Of a stretch of 64,000 nt of DNA, positions 23,987-34,208 are shown in pieces (position 1 is the stretch's first letter; every line of letters starts with the position of its first letter). A model generated the notes under the pieces. That model saw only the letters and a list, made by a program, of their open reading frames with translations, was not told the origin of the DNA and did no database searches. Origin of the DNA: Diorhabda sublineata (Eukaryota; Arthropoda; Insecta; Coleoptera; Chrysomelidae); the NCBI RefSeq assembly GCF_026230105.1, contig NC_079476.1:7454709-7518708 (forward strand), in the 5' to 3' direction. A program made the position numbers and the translations under genes.

Positions 23987-24689
23987 AAAAATATTGTGAA
24001 TATTATTTTAAAAAATTTTTAAGAAGAAATCTCTGAGAAATCAATGCTCTTGAGGGTCAGAACATGGATCCGTAGAAGAGAATCGTTGGGAGCTTCAAAT
24101 TGAATTTTGAAAGAGCTACAAATAGAAATTCCTTCAGAGTACTTTATTCATGATGTCGAAAATTTCGTTTTTTTGTTTGATAGAACAAAATCTCTAATTC
24201 ATACTCAGAGACTCACCTTCATGATGCAGTTCCTACAAAAAGATAGATGCAATGTTTGTTGCTCATTTGAAAAATTTAGATGTCGTATCTTCATTTAAGT
24301 GCGACATTTATGTCGTTAAAGTTAACAGAACAATATGAGCAGACAGAAAAAACAATATGCAGAAAATTATCTGCCTTATTTCGAAACCTCCTGCTGTCCA
24401 AGTTTTTGAGAAATTGGCTGTTCTCTAATTTCTGAATAAAGTTAGCAGAGCAACGCAAGTTAAATGTGCAAAATCAATATATAATTGAAGTAGAATGGTA
24501 CCATAAGTAAACTCTAATTAAGTGCTCTGTTGTTCCATGAAGAAAAAAAAATTTTTTGGGAAAAGTTGTGACTTTCCCGTCTGCTTTCGGGTGGTAAAAA
24601 AACTTCACAAAAAGACGACGAAAAAAACGATTTTTCTCGAGTTTTCTCAACAGAACACTATCATTGCCTCAGTATTATACACTAGTATG

Positions 24690-24965
24690 GGTTCGTTAGC
24701 GCCTGAACAATCAAGTGCTTGACTAATTCTTATTGAATTCTGTATAATAGATGAAGTTTTTGAAGAAATCACGGAAAAAATCAATTTTTCCGAGTTTTGT
24801 CAGCGAGACCGCGGAATTAGAGGCCTCGTGAGGGCCTGAACAATTAAGTGTTCGATTAATTCTAAGTAAATGCTGCATAATGAATGATTGGAGGTTGTCG
24901 AAGAATTATAGACACGTTTGGCCTCGTTAGGGTCTGTATAATTAAATGCTCCACTTATTCTACTT
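24690..24965. repeat. Diverged short tandem array
   Basis: A unit containing CTGAACAATCAAGTGCTTGA appears near 24703, as CTGAACAATTAAGTGTTCGA near 24836 and as CTGTATAATTAAATGCTCCA near 24933. Flanking gcctcgt(g/t)agg(g) pieces repeat with them. Spacings of about 130 and 97 bp show internal deletions. Related fragments may extend left to about 24500. No coding potential. Confidence 0.5.
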
Positions 24966-25289
24966 AAAAGATTGGTGAAAATTAGATGAAATCCGATGGT
25001 TGATGGCTGATCTTTGCATCAATACCTTTCATTGAAAAAAAAAATTAAGCAAATCGGTTGGGTAGATAATACAATTATGGCATTGCTCTTCTCACAATCT
25101 ACAATTTTAGCGACAAATTTCTTTATGGTTTCTTTTTTAGAATTTTGGTTATATTGGTACAATTGTGGTACAATAACAAACATCTCATTTTCTAAACTTT
25201 CAGTTTTATTATTGATAAACTGTTAATGATTCTTATTAGGAAACTATTTTGTATTTAAGTCTTCTTCTTCTTCAGATTCAGACTTATCG

Positions 25290-25946
25290 TCACAATGGTC
25301 CTCCTAAAATCTTCTGATACGCTAATTTTTATCTCATTGTTTATGTTATTGGATTGGATTTTGGACATGCGAAATATAATTTTTTTTTTGTGCCAGGATA
25401 TTGCGATTTCGATAGCACCTCACGATTTGTTTGTTTCTACTTTGTACATGCTTCTTTTAATGGTTCAAATGCAGAGACATCTAATAGCTGACATATATGT
25501 TTTAGTTTCATTGAAATTTATTATGTTTTTTGGAGACACACATTTAAAAGTTGTTTTGAAAGTCTCAAAATACTCCACAATTTTTTTATTGTTACTTCTG
25601 CCCTTGAACGCTATGTTTCCTGACAGTTCAGGATTTCTTTTCAAAAAAGCTAAATGCCAATCCTTTCCAGGCAGATTATTTTGAAACACGGGAATATAAG
25701 CATCCTTTCGGTTCAAATCCTATTCAACGAATTCACATAGCACTTGCTGTGTGAACTGGCAGCAAATAAAGAATTTACAATACTTTTTTCCTCCAATATA
25801 CTTAAGACAAGACTATAACGTAGTTTGGGGCACTCCAAACGTGTCTGCAGCTTGCTGGAACGACAGTTGACCTTCTATAGCACAATCAAGAGCTCTTACC
25901 ATTTTTCACTCGAATAATATTGCTTGTGAACCTGTTTTCGTGGCAT
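25290..25946 (-). pseudogene. Pogo-like transposase fragment (pipsqueak HTH plus start of DDE_1)
   Basis: The ATG at 25946 starts MPRKQVHKQYYSSEKW, and after a frameshift comes the pipsqueak-type helix-turn-helix MVRALDCAIEGQLSFQQAAD followed by TFGVPQTTL. After stops the frame resumes at 25716 with NLPGKDWHLAFLKRNPELSG, the CENP-B/DDE_1 linker typical of pogo-like proteins in insects, and continues to the beginning of the catalytic domain (IINFNETKTY, where the usual Asp-Glu is Asn-Glu). The catalytic region below 25460 is degraded. The opposite-strand 129-residue reading over the same bases is a shadow. Confidence 0.6.
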
Positions 25947-25959
25947 CGTTCCATGTATC

Positions 25960-27035
25960 TCCTAAAAATAATGTGAATAATTCAAAATTTTTTGGAAACA
26001 GGTGGTGTTCTTGCCAAACTGTTTTAATGACATGAAAGTTGAGGTTATGGGTACGTATTAATTCCATTTGAGCAATAACGTACAATGTTTAGTGTACCGA
26101 CAATAGGTGACTTTGTGACATATGTGAGATGATAAATGTTTTACTCAATTATTATTATTATTTTTCAACACTATATAGCACTAAGAGGCAATCAAAAACA
26201 AGGCTTCCCTAAAAAGTGAGAAATTTAAAAATGTTGTACTAGCGATCCATATAACCCAACGATTCCATATATTCTGATGCTAATCCATAACTGCTTTATT
26301 TACTGGATGTAATACGTGGGGCAAGAATCGTTCATGCTTTGTACTTTTGGCCAGTTTTTTACTTCTTGAGGGGAGAATACTAAATATTACTCTTGTAGGT
26401 GATGAATAATGACGAGTTTTTAAATAAAAATATGTTTTATGGTTAGGTTCGGGACTTGATAATTATCGTGCCATGAATATAAAACCAATTATCTTTTTAA
26501 TTTCAGTCTAGGAAAAAATCTATATTATGTTCAGCAAACCATGATTTTTGTGAAGAAGAAATCGAGGTCAAGCGAATTTGTAATTATTTTTTATGTTTTC
26601 GTTTATTAAGTTGAAACTACACATTCCTTGGTGAAAACATCTCTTCCGTTAACCGACTTGACCCACAAATATAATTATATATATTATATTCTTTTTAGAA
26701 TTGATAGTATCTACATTTCTTTAAGACCTTTAGATCTACAGGGTATTTAATTAATGATTATCAATATTTTAGATATCTGTATCGTGAAAATATGTTTCGT
26801 CAAAATAAACTCAACAGCAAAAAATCCGGACACTTAGATTTGGTCTTATAATTTTGTTAAGTATTTTAAACTTTTCAATTTATTGTAGAATTGGCTAATT
26901 CATAGGTTATTTAAACAAAATCTTCCAAAAGTGAATAATTTTTATTGATTATTTAGAAAAAAATACAAAATGAAGAAAAAAATGATAAATTAACACGTTA
27001 GTCTTAGTTTTTTAATAGGTTTTCTAACAATATAT
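25960..27035. other. AT-rich stretch without recognisable gene
   Basis: Stop-dense in all frames, with a short ATT run near 26150. No repeats with readable ends. Confidence 0.35.
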
Positions 27036-27039
27036 GTAA

Positions 27040-27640
27040 TTCTAATAGCGGGTATCACACCCTTTGCTACGGCGAAGGCTCTAACCCTGTCAGGCATCGA
27101 AGAAATTAAATTTTACACGTACTCCACCGGTCATAGTATCCCATTCTTCTCGAAGAGTAACTTGGAGCTGATTTAAGTCAATAGAAAAAGGATGACGATA
27201 TCTAACAGTCCTCCATAAATTATCCTACAAAAGCTCTATGGAATTCATATTCGGGAGATCGTGCAGGCCAATCCAGAACTGTGATTCCCACTTTTACCAA
27301 GTATTCGGTAACAATTCTGGCGGTATGTGGACGAGCTTTATCCTGTATCCCGTACTAATAAAATCACAGCCTCTAGGAGGACTTACTCGATGTATCTCCG
27401 AGCAGTCATAGCCCCATTGTTTATGAAAATCCATTCAGTCCGGGCGTGGAAATTATTTCCTTTCCAAACCATAACTAATCACCTTTCAAAAGGCCGTGAT
27501 TCACAAATGGTACATTGAGAAAATCGCTTCCCTTGTCGTCTCCACACTCTGTCTCGATCGTCTGAGTCTCCGCCGCACTGTGTCTGTACTTCTTCTTCTC
27601 TGGACGAGGCATCGGCACGGGTTATGTCAATATTTGAAAG
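27040..27640 (-). pseudogene. Tc1-like transposase, C-terminal half
   Basis: The - strand reads, from about 27600 down, RVWRRQGKRFSQCTICESRP, a piece equivalent to LVMVWKGNNFHARTEWIFIN, NGAMTARRYIE, then after frame changes a stretch around the catalytic Asp-Asn region, DWPARSP-like text replaced here by FWIGLHDLPNMNSIELLWDN, and finally LWRTVRYRHPFSIDLNQLQV with LREEWDTMTGG. This is the order of a Tc1-family DDE domain (Asp ... Asp-Lys/Asn ... PNMNSIE). The DNA-binding half is absent or unreadable. Several frame breaks make it inactive. Confidence 0.65.
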
Positions 27641-27864
27641 AACCATTATTCTGGACCAAAATAAAGGCTATTAATCACAGAAAAGGCTTGGTTAATAAAT
27701 TGAAAATGTTTAAATGTGAGAAAAACTACATACAGATTAGAATAGATCCGACAGGTAAATCTATTTATCCTGAAGGAATTAGTTTAATCGACTTAGACCC
27801 TACATTCTCTGTAATAACTAGAATACCCACCAAAACAAACACATTACTGAAAATTAGCTTTTAA
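27633..27864 (+). other. Unrecognised open segment ending in a stop, possibly an exon or repeat-derived
   Basis: The 3' part of the open frame (27633-27864) reads KGLVNKLKMFKCEKNYIQI, then PTGKSIYPEGISLIDLDPTF and ends TLLKISF-stop. Its composition is more protein-like than the surroundings, but I find no family motif. Upstream it runs into the reverse complement of the Tc1 remnant, so any real N-terminus is not continuous with it. It could be a host exon, a piece of a transposon, or chance. Confidence 0.2.
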
Positions 27865-28367
27865 TGAGAAAAATATAAAGTGTTGAGTGTATAATGAATA
27901 TTGCCAAATATTGGAGTGGATTGTTTTCTATATGCCCACCCCATATAATTTGTTACTCTTACCTTATTTAGTTTTTTGCTTTTATTTGGCGAAAATTTTA
28001 GTGTAACTAGTTATTAACAATAGTTTAACATTGACTAACTGCTTACAAGATAAGAATACAAATCAATTTTAAGGCCAATGTACTGGTATTTCTCGTTCGT
28101 TTCGCTTTTTGGTCTAGATATGATTAGAATAAAAGATTAATCCGCGAAAATGGCAAGAGTCTCTGAGTCAGCCAAAAAGAAAAAAGAATAAGTCAAAATC
28201 ACACACAAATTGAAATAGTAAATCATACACCCTCGGGTAGGAAGGAGCACAAAAATAGTGGTATAATTATTTTAATCAATATTGTTGGTTCATGAAATCA
28301 TAAAAAGGAATTTAGAAACCGATATCATCGTTCAGAGAAGTTACGAGATAACACATCAATAAGGTTA

Positions 28368-28385
28368 AACCAGATTAAACAATAC

Positions 28386-28435
<50 letters not shown>

Positions 28436-28453
28436 GTATTGTTTAATCTGGTT
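28368..28453. repeat. 86-bp perfect palindrome with an (AT)n core
   Basis: The left arm starts AACCAGATTAAACAATACTT, and the exact reverse complement ends the right arm at 28453. Between the 27-bp unique arms lies an alternating AT run, which is itself self-complementary. The whole 86 bp can therefore fold into one uninterrupted hairpin or extrude as a cruciform. There is no ORF. Confidence 0.95.
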
Positions 28454-28454
28454 A

Positions 28455-29842
28455 ACGACTTTTCAATGAAAAAGTAACTTCACTATTAACCCAAATATTT
28501 TTTGAACGTTAAATTTCACACAGTTGGCCCAACAAGTAACAAGTTTCCAATTTTTTCAAACCATCCAAAAAATAATCTTTAGAGAGCAAAATAATCGTTT
28601 GTCTCTGTTATAATCTATTTTGTCTGAATTCACTTTCTATCACTAATTTTTTTCCTGCCATCATCGTTTTTTGATTTTACAAAACCCTTCGGAAAGATTA
28701 TGGGGGACCCAAATACCTGCTCTGTTTATGTTTCCAACCTACTGCAAATGCTCTTGGATGGTCAACCAAAGAAGATTAAGGGTGTTTGAGAATTCATCAA
28801 CTCGCTGACATGGATTTGCTTCCACTTTTCCCCGTAGCAAGTAGTTGTCTAATGTCTAATGAACCACTTTTGGTATTTAAGAAATCGAATGCACTTGGAT
28901 AAACGTATCAAATATGTTTGGTTGCAACTGTTGTGTTATTACCCTTGCGAAATTCAAAAAGCTCTTCTAGTATATGGCTAGTCGTTTTACAGAAAACAAA
29001 AAAATTTCAAAAAGAGTATGGCCAATATCTACGTTTGGGAAGAGAAAGGCGTTCTTGTGACTGTGAGATCCTGACGCGTGCTCTAACCTGAGGTGGATAA
29101 TACGCAATCGTAGAGTGCTAATATTACAAGAAGACGTATCCACTTCAAAAAATCTAGTGGGAAATCTTTGATAACGCTTTAAGATTGAATTATTTAGAAA
29201 TGAACAAATTACAATGACCTTAAAATGTCTTTCACTACTCCGAAGTACACAATAAGCTGACTAATTACAATCAAACATCGACAAGCGCAGAAAGGATATT
29301 ACTCTCCATTAGCTACCTCACGTATTGTAAGTACATGGGCACGTATTTTATTAACAGTTTCTGGAGTAAGTACATTAAATCACCATCTCGATAGGTCAGC
29401 AGTATCCATACGGCCACTTCTAAAAGGAGAGAAACTCAGTTTGTGCAATTGTTTTTCCATAGAGAAAACAATGTTTAATCAATACTCGAAATTATGTTCT
29501 CTATATTCATCCCGCAACGAAATATATTGATGATGACGTCAGAAACAAAACGATAATTAACAATTTAGTCACCTCTACAAACCTTCGTATTATCAGGGGT
29601 TGCGAATCTTACTGGAAGACATAGTGATTACCGTGGTGGTGTTTTATGTTTACATTATTTTCAGACTAAAAGGCGAAAGACTAAACTGTTTGTGACTTGA
29701 CTGCGAACTATCTAAAAAAATTGTTGAAAAATTAATCCAAAGTTAGTTGGCAATAATCCATATATCTTGCAGAAAATTTGTATCGAGAATTATTGCACTA
29801 AATCTAAGTTGGAATTTCTGGAACCGTTGGCGATATTCATAT
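28455..29842. other. Unassigned sequence
   Basis: No domain was recognised. 28680-29130 is somewhat less AT-rich but carries stops in all frames. No repeats with ends were seen up to the foldback element. Confidence 0.3.
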
Positions 29843-29994
29843 TGAATATACTGTTTACACCACAACTACACCAACACACACAGAGATAAACTGTTTAACT
29901 TCAGTCTCTGAATACGATCACTTGGTCATCGAAACGCGCGTCGGTCAGTGTAATTGTGAGTGTTGGTGTAGTGGTGATGTAAACAGTATATTCA
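29843..29994. mobile_element. Small foldback MITE (152 bp, 35-bp inverted repeats)
   Basis: TGAATATACTGTTTACACCA at 29843 and on to 29877 is inverted at 29960-29994 with only two or three mismatches. The core contains CATCGAAACGCGCGTC followed by GGTCAGTGTAATTGTGAGTG. A related copy lies at about 47660-47810. There is no coding capacity. Confidence 0.75.
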
Positions 29995-30401
29995 GTATTG
30001 CACTAAAAGATGATAATGTCAATGATAGAATGAAGCCCTGTTAGATTATGTACAGTTTATGAATAGTCCCTTAGAGCAGCTTAGCGAATTTGGACAATTT
30101 CAATACTATCAGCGTTTACCAATAATAATGTTCCTACTTATTTCCACTTTTCAAAAGCATGAAATAGTTATTTTCCTAACAAGTGCGGAAAGTGATACTT
30201 TCCCGCACGCGACTGCAGTTGTCCCGAAGGACGCGGAGCGGAGTTCGGGCAAGCGGTCAAGTGCGGGAAAGACACTTTACGCATGAGTTGGGAACATTAT
30301 TTTTTCTACGGCCATATATACAAAAAAGTATACCGACCCTTTTTCAAAAATTATTTTATTCCAACAAACATAATAATATACAAAACATTAACTAAAAACT
30401 A

Positions 30402-30811
30402 CTAATTATTATAAATATTAATATTGAAAACACAATTTGTTGCAATCTGTAGACTAGTAAGAATTGCCGGCCCAGTGGAGTTATTTGGTTTCAACTGGAA
30501 TGCAGATGATGTCGGTGAGGATGGCATCGGTTGCAGGTGGCATAAAGATGACGATGACGGTGACGGCAACAGTTTTAAGTCATTTGTAGAACAGAGAAAC
30601 TTTTTACCATCGAATAGCGGGACCATAATGTATTAGATTTCAAAACCTTACTTAGGTCTGAAAAATACGCCAGAAATACCTTATACCATGTAACAAAATG
30701 GTCGTATTGCTTCTCATACTTTAGTCTGGATTTGGCAGGTAACAGTTCGGAATTAGCTTCATTTGCAGCCTTCAAAATGGCTTCGGGAAGTTCTTCGTCG
30801 GATGAATCCAT
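30402..30811 (-). pseudogene. Internally deleted recombinase-like gene (N-terminal domain plus tail)
   Basis: A true ATG at 30811 starts MDSSDEELPEAILKAANEAN. The protein continues with LLPAKSRLKYEKQYDHFVTWY, then KVFLAYFSDLSKVLK and NTLWSRYSMVKS. This order (acidic start, YEK-x-Y-x-x-F-x-x-W, LLAYFSELS-like, STLWS-x-Y-S-M) is the N-terminal SAM-like/core-binding domain of an arthropod-wide family related to tyrosine recombinases. The reading ends at 30575. The sequence then shifts into another frame (30626-30402) reading a Ser/Pro-rich piece and ending TNCVFNINIYNN, like the C-terminal tail of full-length members. The catalytic Arg...His-x-x-Arg...Tyr domain is missing, so the product cannot recombine DNA. 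A short peptide with DNA-binding ability is conceivable. Confidence 0.45.
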
Positions 30812-30991
30812 TAATATTATTGTATCGGATTCGGTTTAATGTGGTTTAATTTAGAAGAAGATTGTTCTTATTCGGTCACTTCCAAGACGTTTTGAACAAC
30901 TTTGACATTTTAGTAACAATTACACGCTTGGGTTGTCATAGCAATTGATATCAAACCCGGGTGGTTTGATAGTTGTTTCTCCTTTGAAAAA

Positions 30992-31025
30992 TGTCACTTT
31001 CCCGCACTAGTGCGGGAAAGTGACA
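30992..31025. repeat. 34-bp perfect palindrome at the right end of the Crypton-like element
   Basis: TGTCACTTTCCCGCACT is followed directly by its exact reverse complement, centred on CTAG. A slightly imperfect version of the same palindrome is at 30182-30207. Two 13-bp half-sites around a short centre resemble a tyrosine-recombinase core site, but that is inference. Confidence 0.9.
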
Positions 31026-31094
31026 CTTTCAAAACTATAATGCGTGCGGGAAAGTGGGTTAAAACGCACGGTCGTAGAAAAAATCATTATTTTG

Positions 31095-31975
31095 CCGACT
31101 CTATAGAATGTACGAAGACTGTTTTCTTTTTTAAGCTCTTATATTTCATAAATGAGAGTCATATTTAGAAAATAAAATAATTTTTCTACCAGAAGATTGG
31201 TACAGTATTACTTCCAATCAAAAGTTAATATGAAAGTCAAGGAATTCGTCAGAATGAGAGACCAACTTTTCTATAACCTCTCCATAAAAATATGCCGTAA
31301 TTGAGCTCAAGAAGGTCCTTTCGTTACTATCTAAGCGTTGTATAGCCAAGCTTCACAAATTTACAATAATTGTTAGGTGAGTTATCAGAGATTTCTCAAT
31401 TGAACTTTTGGTGAAGAAGTTATCTTGTAATTATACGGTTAAATATTGTACACAAGAGATTAGAGCACCCCTCTACGTTTATTTCGTATCATATTTGACA
31501 TCCTTTGTAATTGCTGTTCTCTGATCCATAAAATCAACAAGAACAAATTTTTCGGAAACAGAACTCAAGTCACCTCTCCTGACTATAGTATTTAAGGAAC
31601 TATTTCTTTAATTTTTATACCGTGTGAGGCAATTCACTTTTGGGGCTTTCGCTAAACATTTATGGAAACCAACAGTCACATTGTTTTTGGTTTTTTAGCT
31701 CGATGACCTCAAGTTTATACATAAAACAGTTCACTATCCTCTATTTATTGAAGAAAAATAGTAAATATACAAATATTCACGCATAGTGCACATGATCAGA
31801 GTTGCAAACGCAAAAGCCGAGTATGTAACAGGCCGCGTTTAAGGAATAATTTGCGGTTTTATACAACAGATTAATAATATAAATTATAAATAATTATGCA
31901 CAATGTAAACGTGATTAAATATGTGTATTCAAACATTAAAATAGAATCTTCATCTTTTACCTCAATAAACACATT
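31095..31975. other. Unassigned sequence
   Basis: No ORF or repeat with readable ends. The segment 31900-31978 directly follows the stop codon of the DDE_3 transposase and is probably its 3' flank (AATAAA on the - strand is not obvious). Confidence 0.3.
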
Positions 31976-33066
31976 TTCTTATTCTCCATGAGATGACACT
32001 GAGCTTCCGCTGTTGTCAACATTTATAATAAGAGGCCTAACTTGTAAATCAATGGCAATGTCTAAATTCCACATTTTGGATTCAACCTTTTCCTGGATAT
32101 GTTGAATATGCTTTTTCCACTTATCAGCTCTAAATAGCTTCATGAAAAATATTCTTAACGTCAATGTTTTATTTTCTGCTACAACATATTGATTAACATT
32201 TGCCCAGATCAACTCAATGGAATTGAGTTCACAATGGTAGGGCAGTAATAGTAAAATGGTTTTATTTTGCTTTTTGGCCGGTTCATCAATAATGTTTGAC
32301 TTATACTTATTTCCATGCTTATCGACAATTTCTAAAAGTTCTGCCTTAACCATCGTTTCATCAAAATCGATATTTTTAGAAGAAAGCCTTTCTTGAATAC
32401 CTGATTCAGTTGCTATTGTTGGAATTTTCTCAAGTTTCCTCGTGTGATATGAAGCATTGTCTAATACGACAACACAATTCTCTTCAAGCTGCGGTAGAGT
32501 TTTCGAAAAACAATTTTCGAAACCGTCCATTTTCTCGTGACAGTCTCCGGTAAAAAAATCTCTTTAGGAACAAGCTTTTATTTGAATGATATTTTAGAGG
32601 ACTTACAATATGGCTTTAAAAATGAAATAGGTTAAAATAACTTGATATTTAGAATTAGGCAATTAAGTGAGAAATTATAAATAAAGGTAACGAAATTAAT
32701 TTGTTTTATAGTTTTGGAGATAGCATTTGATCAAATAGGAAGAGATCTGCTATAAGTAAGTGTCAATCAAAATGAACTACTTAGATTTGATTACATACAT
32801 ACATACACAGACAGGTCACACTAAATAAAATAGTTTTTTGAAATATTACCTACCTGATGGGTTTTTTGATCCAGTGGAAAATCTATCCAAGAGTGCTTGC
32901 CCTGAGGATTTTATGGAAGAGTCCACCCAAACCTTATCCTTTGCATGTCCAGCGTTTACCCATGTTTCATACAGGTAGTAAATATCTCTATTTTCTTCAC
33001 AAAATATCTTAATTTTTCCAAGGTATTCTCGCATCCACACAATTACGAGGTTGTATTGATATCTAG

Positions 33067-34208
33067 TTAGCCTAGACCCTTTCCATGCATAAACAAAATA
33101 TTGCGTTACCATAGCAACGAACAATAACTTATTAGAAGTGTCAATGTAAAGTTTGACGTCAAAAAAGTAAACCAGAGTTATGCAATAAATTAAAAGAAAA
33201 AAGATGTCCTCCGAAATTGTGAAAATCGAAAAATTGAAGTAACGAACCGTCATCAAGAACCTTCGTATGCGACCGTGAAAAATTGAACTGCAAGCTTCAA
33301 AAGAGGTAAATTTTCCATTGAAATGATGAACGATCGGGAAAACCAGTTTCTGTGTCAGTCCCCGAAAATATCGATGCATTTCATGACATAATTTTATCAG
33401 ACCGTGGAATTGGGCTAAAACGGTTATCTGAAGTTCACGTCAATTTGGACATGAGAAAAATTGTTGCAAAATGGATCCCCAAATGTTCGAATGTTGACCA
33501 AAAGCGCGGAAGGGTAGCATCATCGCGTTCGATCTGTCCTCGATTTGAAAAAAGTGTAGACTTCTTAAACCGAATTGTTACTATGGATGAGACTTGGGCA
33601 AATTTCGACGATCCAGAAAGAAAGCAACAATCGATGGAATGGCGACACTCTGCTTCTCCAAGATCTGAGAAGTTTCGTGTCCAAACATCTGCTGAGAAAG
33701 TTCTTGCTTCAGTTTTTTGGAATTGCCATGGAATAATTATGATTGATTTCTTGGATAAGGGTAGAACAATAACTGGAGATTATTATTCAACATTACTGAC
33801 CACTCTACGGGAAAAAATTGAAGACAAAAGACGCGGAAAGCTGTCCATAGGTGTTTTGTTTTTACAAAGACAACGCCCCTGCACATAAATTTCATGTTGC
33901 CATGCAAAAAATTCGTGATTTAGGGTTTGAATAACTAGAACACCCCCCTTATTCACCAGATGTGGCTCCGTCCGACTATCATCTCTTTCCTCAACTGAAA
34001 AAAAGTTTAAAAGGTCATAAATTTTCTTCCAACGAGAAGGTAATAAAAGCTGTGGAAGTCTTGTTTGCAGACCAAGAAGAAACATTTTTTTTAAAGGTTT
34101 AGAGACGTTGCAGGTTCGCTGTAATAAATGTATCCAAATAAGAGGAGAATATGTTGAGTAATAAAATATTTTGACTTTGAAATTTTGTTTGGTTCTATAG
34201 TAGGCTAA
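33067..34208 (+). mobile_element. Mariner inserted into the DDE_3 transposase gene
   Basis: TTAGCCTA at 33067 is inverted at 34201-34208, and both ends then share AAACAAAAT-like text 15-25 bp inside. These termini coincide with the points where the DDE_3 protein reading stops and restarts on the opposite strand, so the mariner is the younger insertion. It is oriented against its host gene. Length is 1142 bp, slightly below the usual ~1.3 kb. Confidence 0.6.
33190..34140 (+). pseudogene. Mariner transposase (DD34D type), decayed
   Basis: N-terminal helix-turn-helix remnants are at 33190-33350 in several frames. The readable part starts at 33352 (SVPENIDAFHDIILSDR, GIGLKRLSEV), then jumps to HVNLDMRKIVAKWIPK; about ten family residues between LSEV and HVNL are missing. 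The catalytic domain shows RIVTMDETWANFDDP (first Asp), SAEKVLASVFWNCHGIIMID, KGRTITGDYYSTLL, and after a frameshift at about 33860 YKDNAPAHKFHVAM (second Asp) and EHPPYSPDVAPSDYHLFPQL (third Asp). Its C-terminus ends near 34140 (CIQIRGEYVE). A stop in the last part and the frameshift make it inactive. All three Asp residues are present. Confidence 0.8.

Larger units (their letters stand above)
30182..31090 (-). mobile_element. Non-autonomous Crypton-like (tyrosine recombinase) element
   Basis: Both edges carry the same GC-rich motif GTGCGGGAAAGTG in inverted, palindromic arrangements (30182-30207, 30271-30281, 30992-31025, 31045-31055). A TTTTTTCTACG block lies inside the left end (about 30300-30313) and an inverted CGTAGAAAAAA outside the right palindrome (about 31074-31084). 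Between them is a short - strand gene remnant whose N-terminus matches the SAM-like N-terminal domain of widespread arthropod recombinase-like proteins. The middle and catalytic part are absent. I infer a deletion derivative; the Crypton assignment is from memory of the family and is not proven here. Confidence 0.45.

Noticed and set aside
25295..25684. 129-codon open frame on the + strand with hydrophobic segments
   Set aside because: It is the antisense of the pogo-like transposase remnant, and the - strand reading has recognisable family motifs.
28391..28430. Simple AT microsatellite
   Set aside because: True, but it is better described as the core of the larger palindrome with unique arms.
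32530..32846. Intron between two parts of the DDE_3 transposase
   Set aside because: A donor-like CAG/GTAGGT is present, but the protein segment expected at the junction is missing, so a deletion is as likely as an intron.
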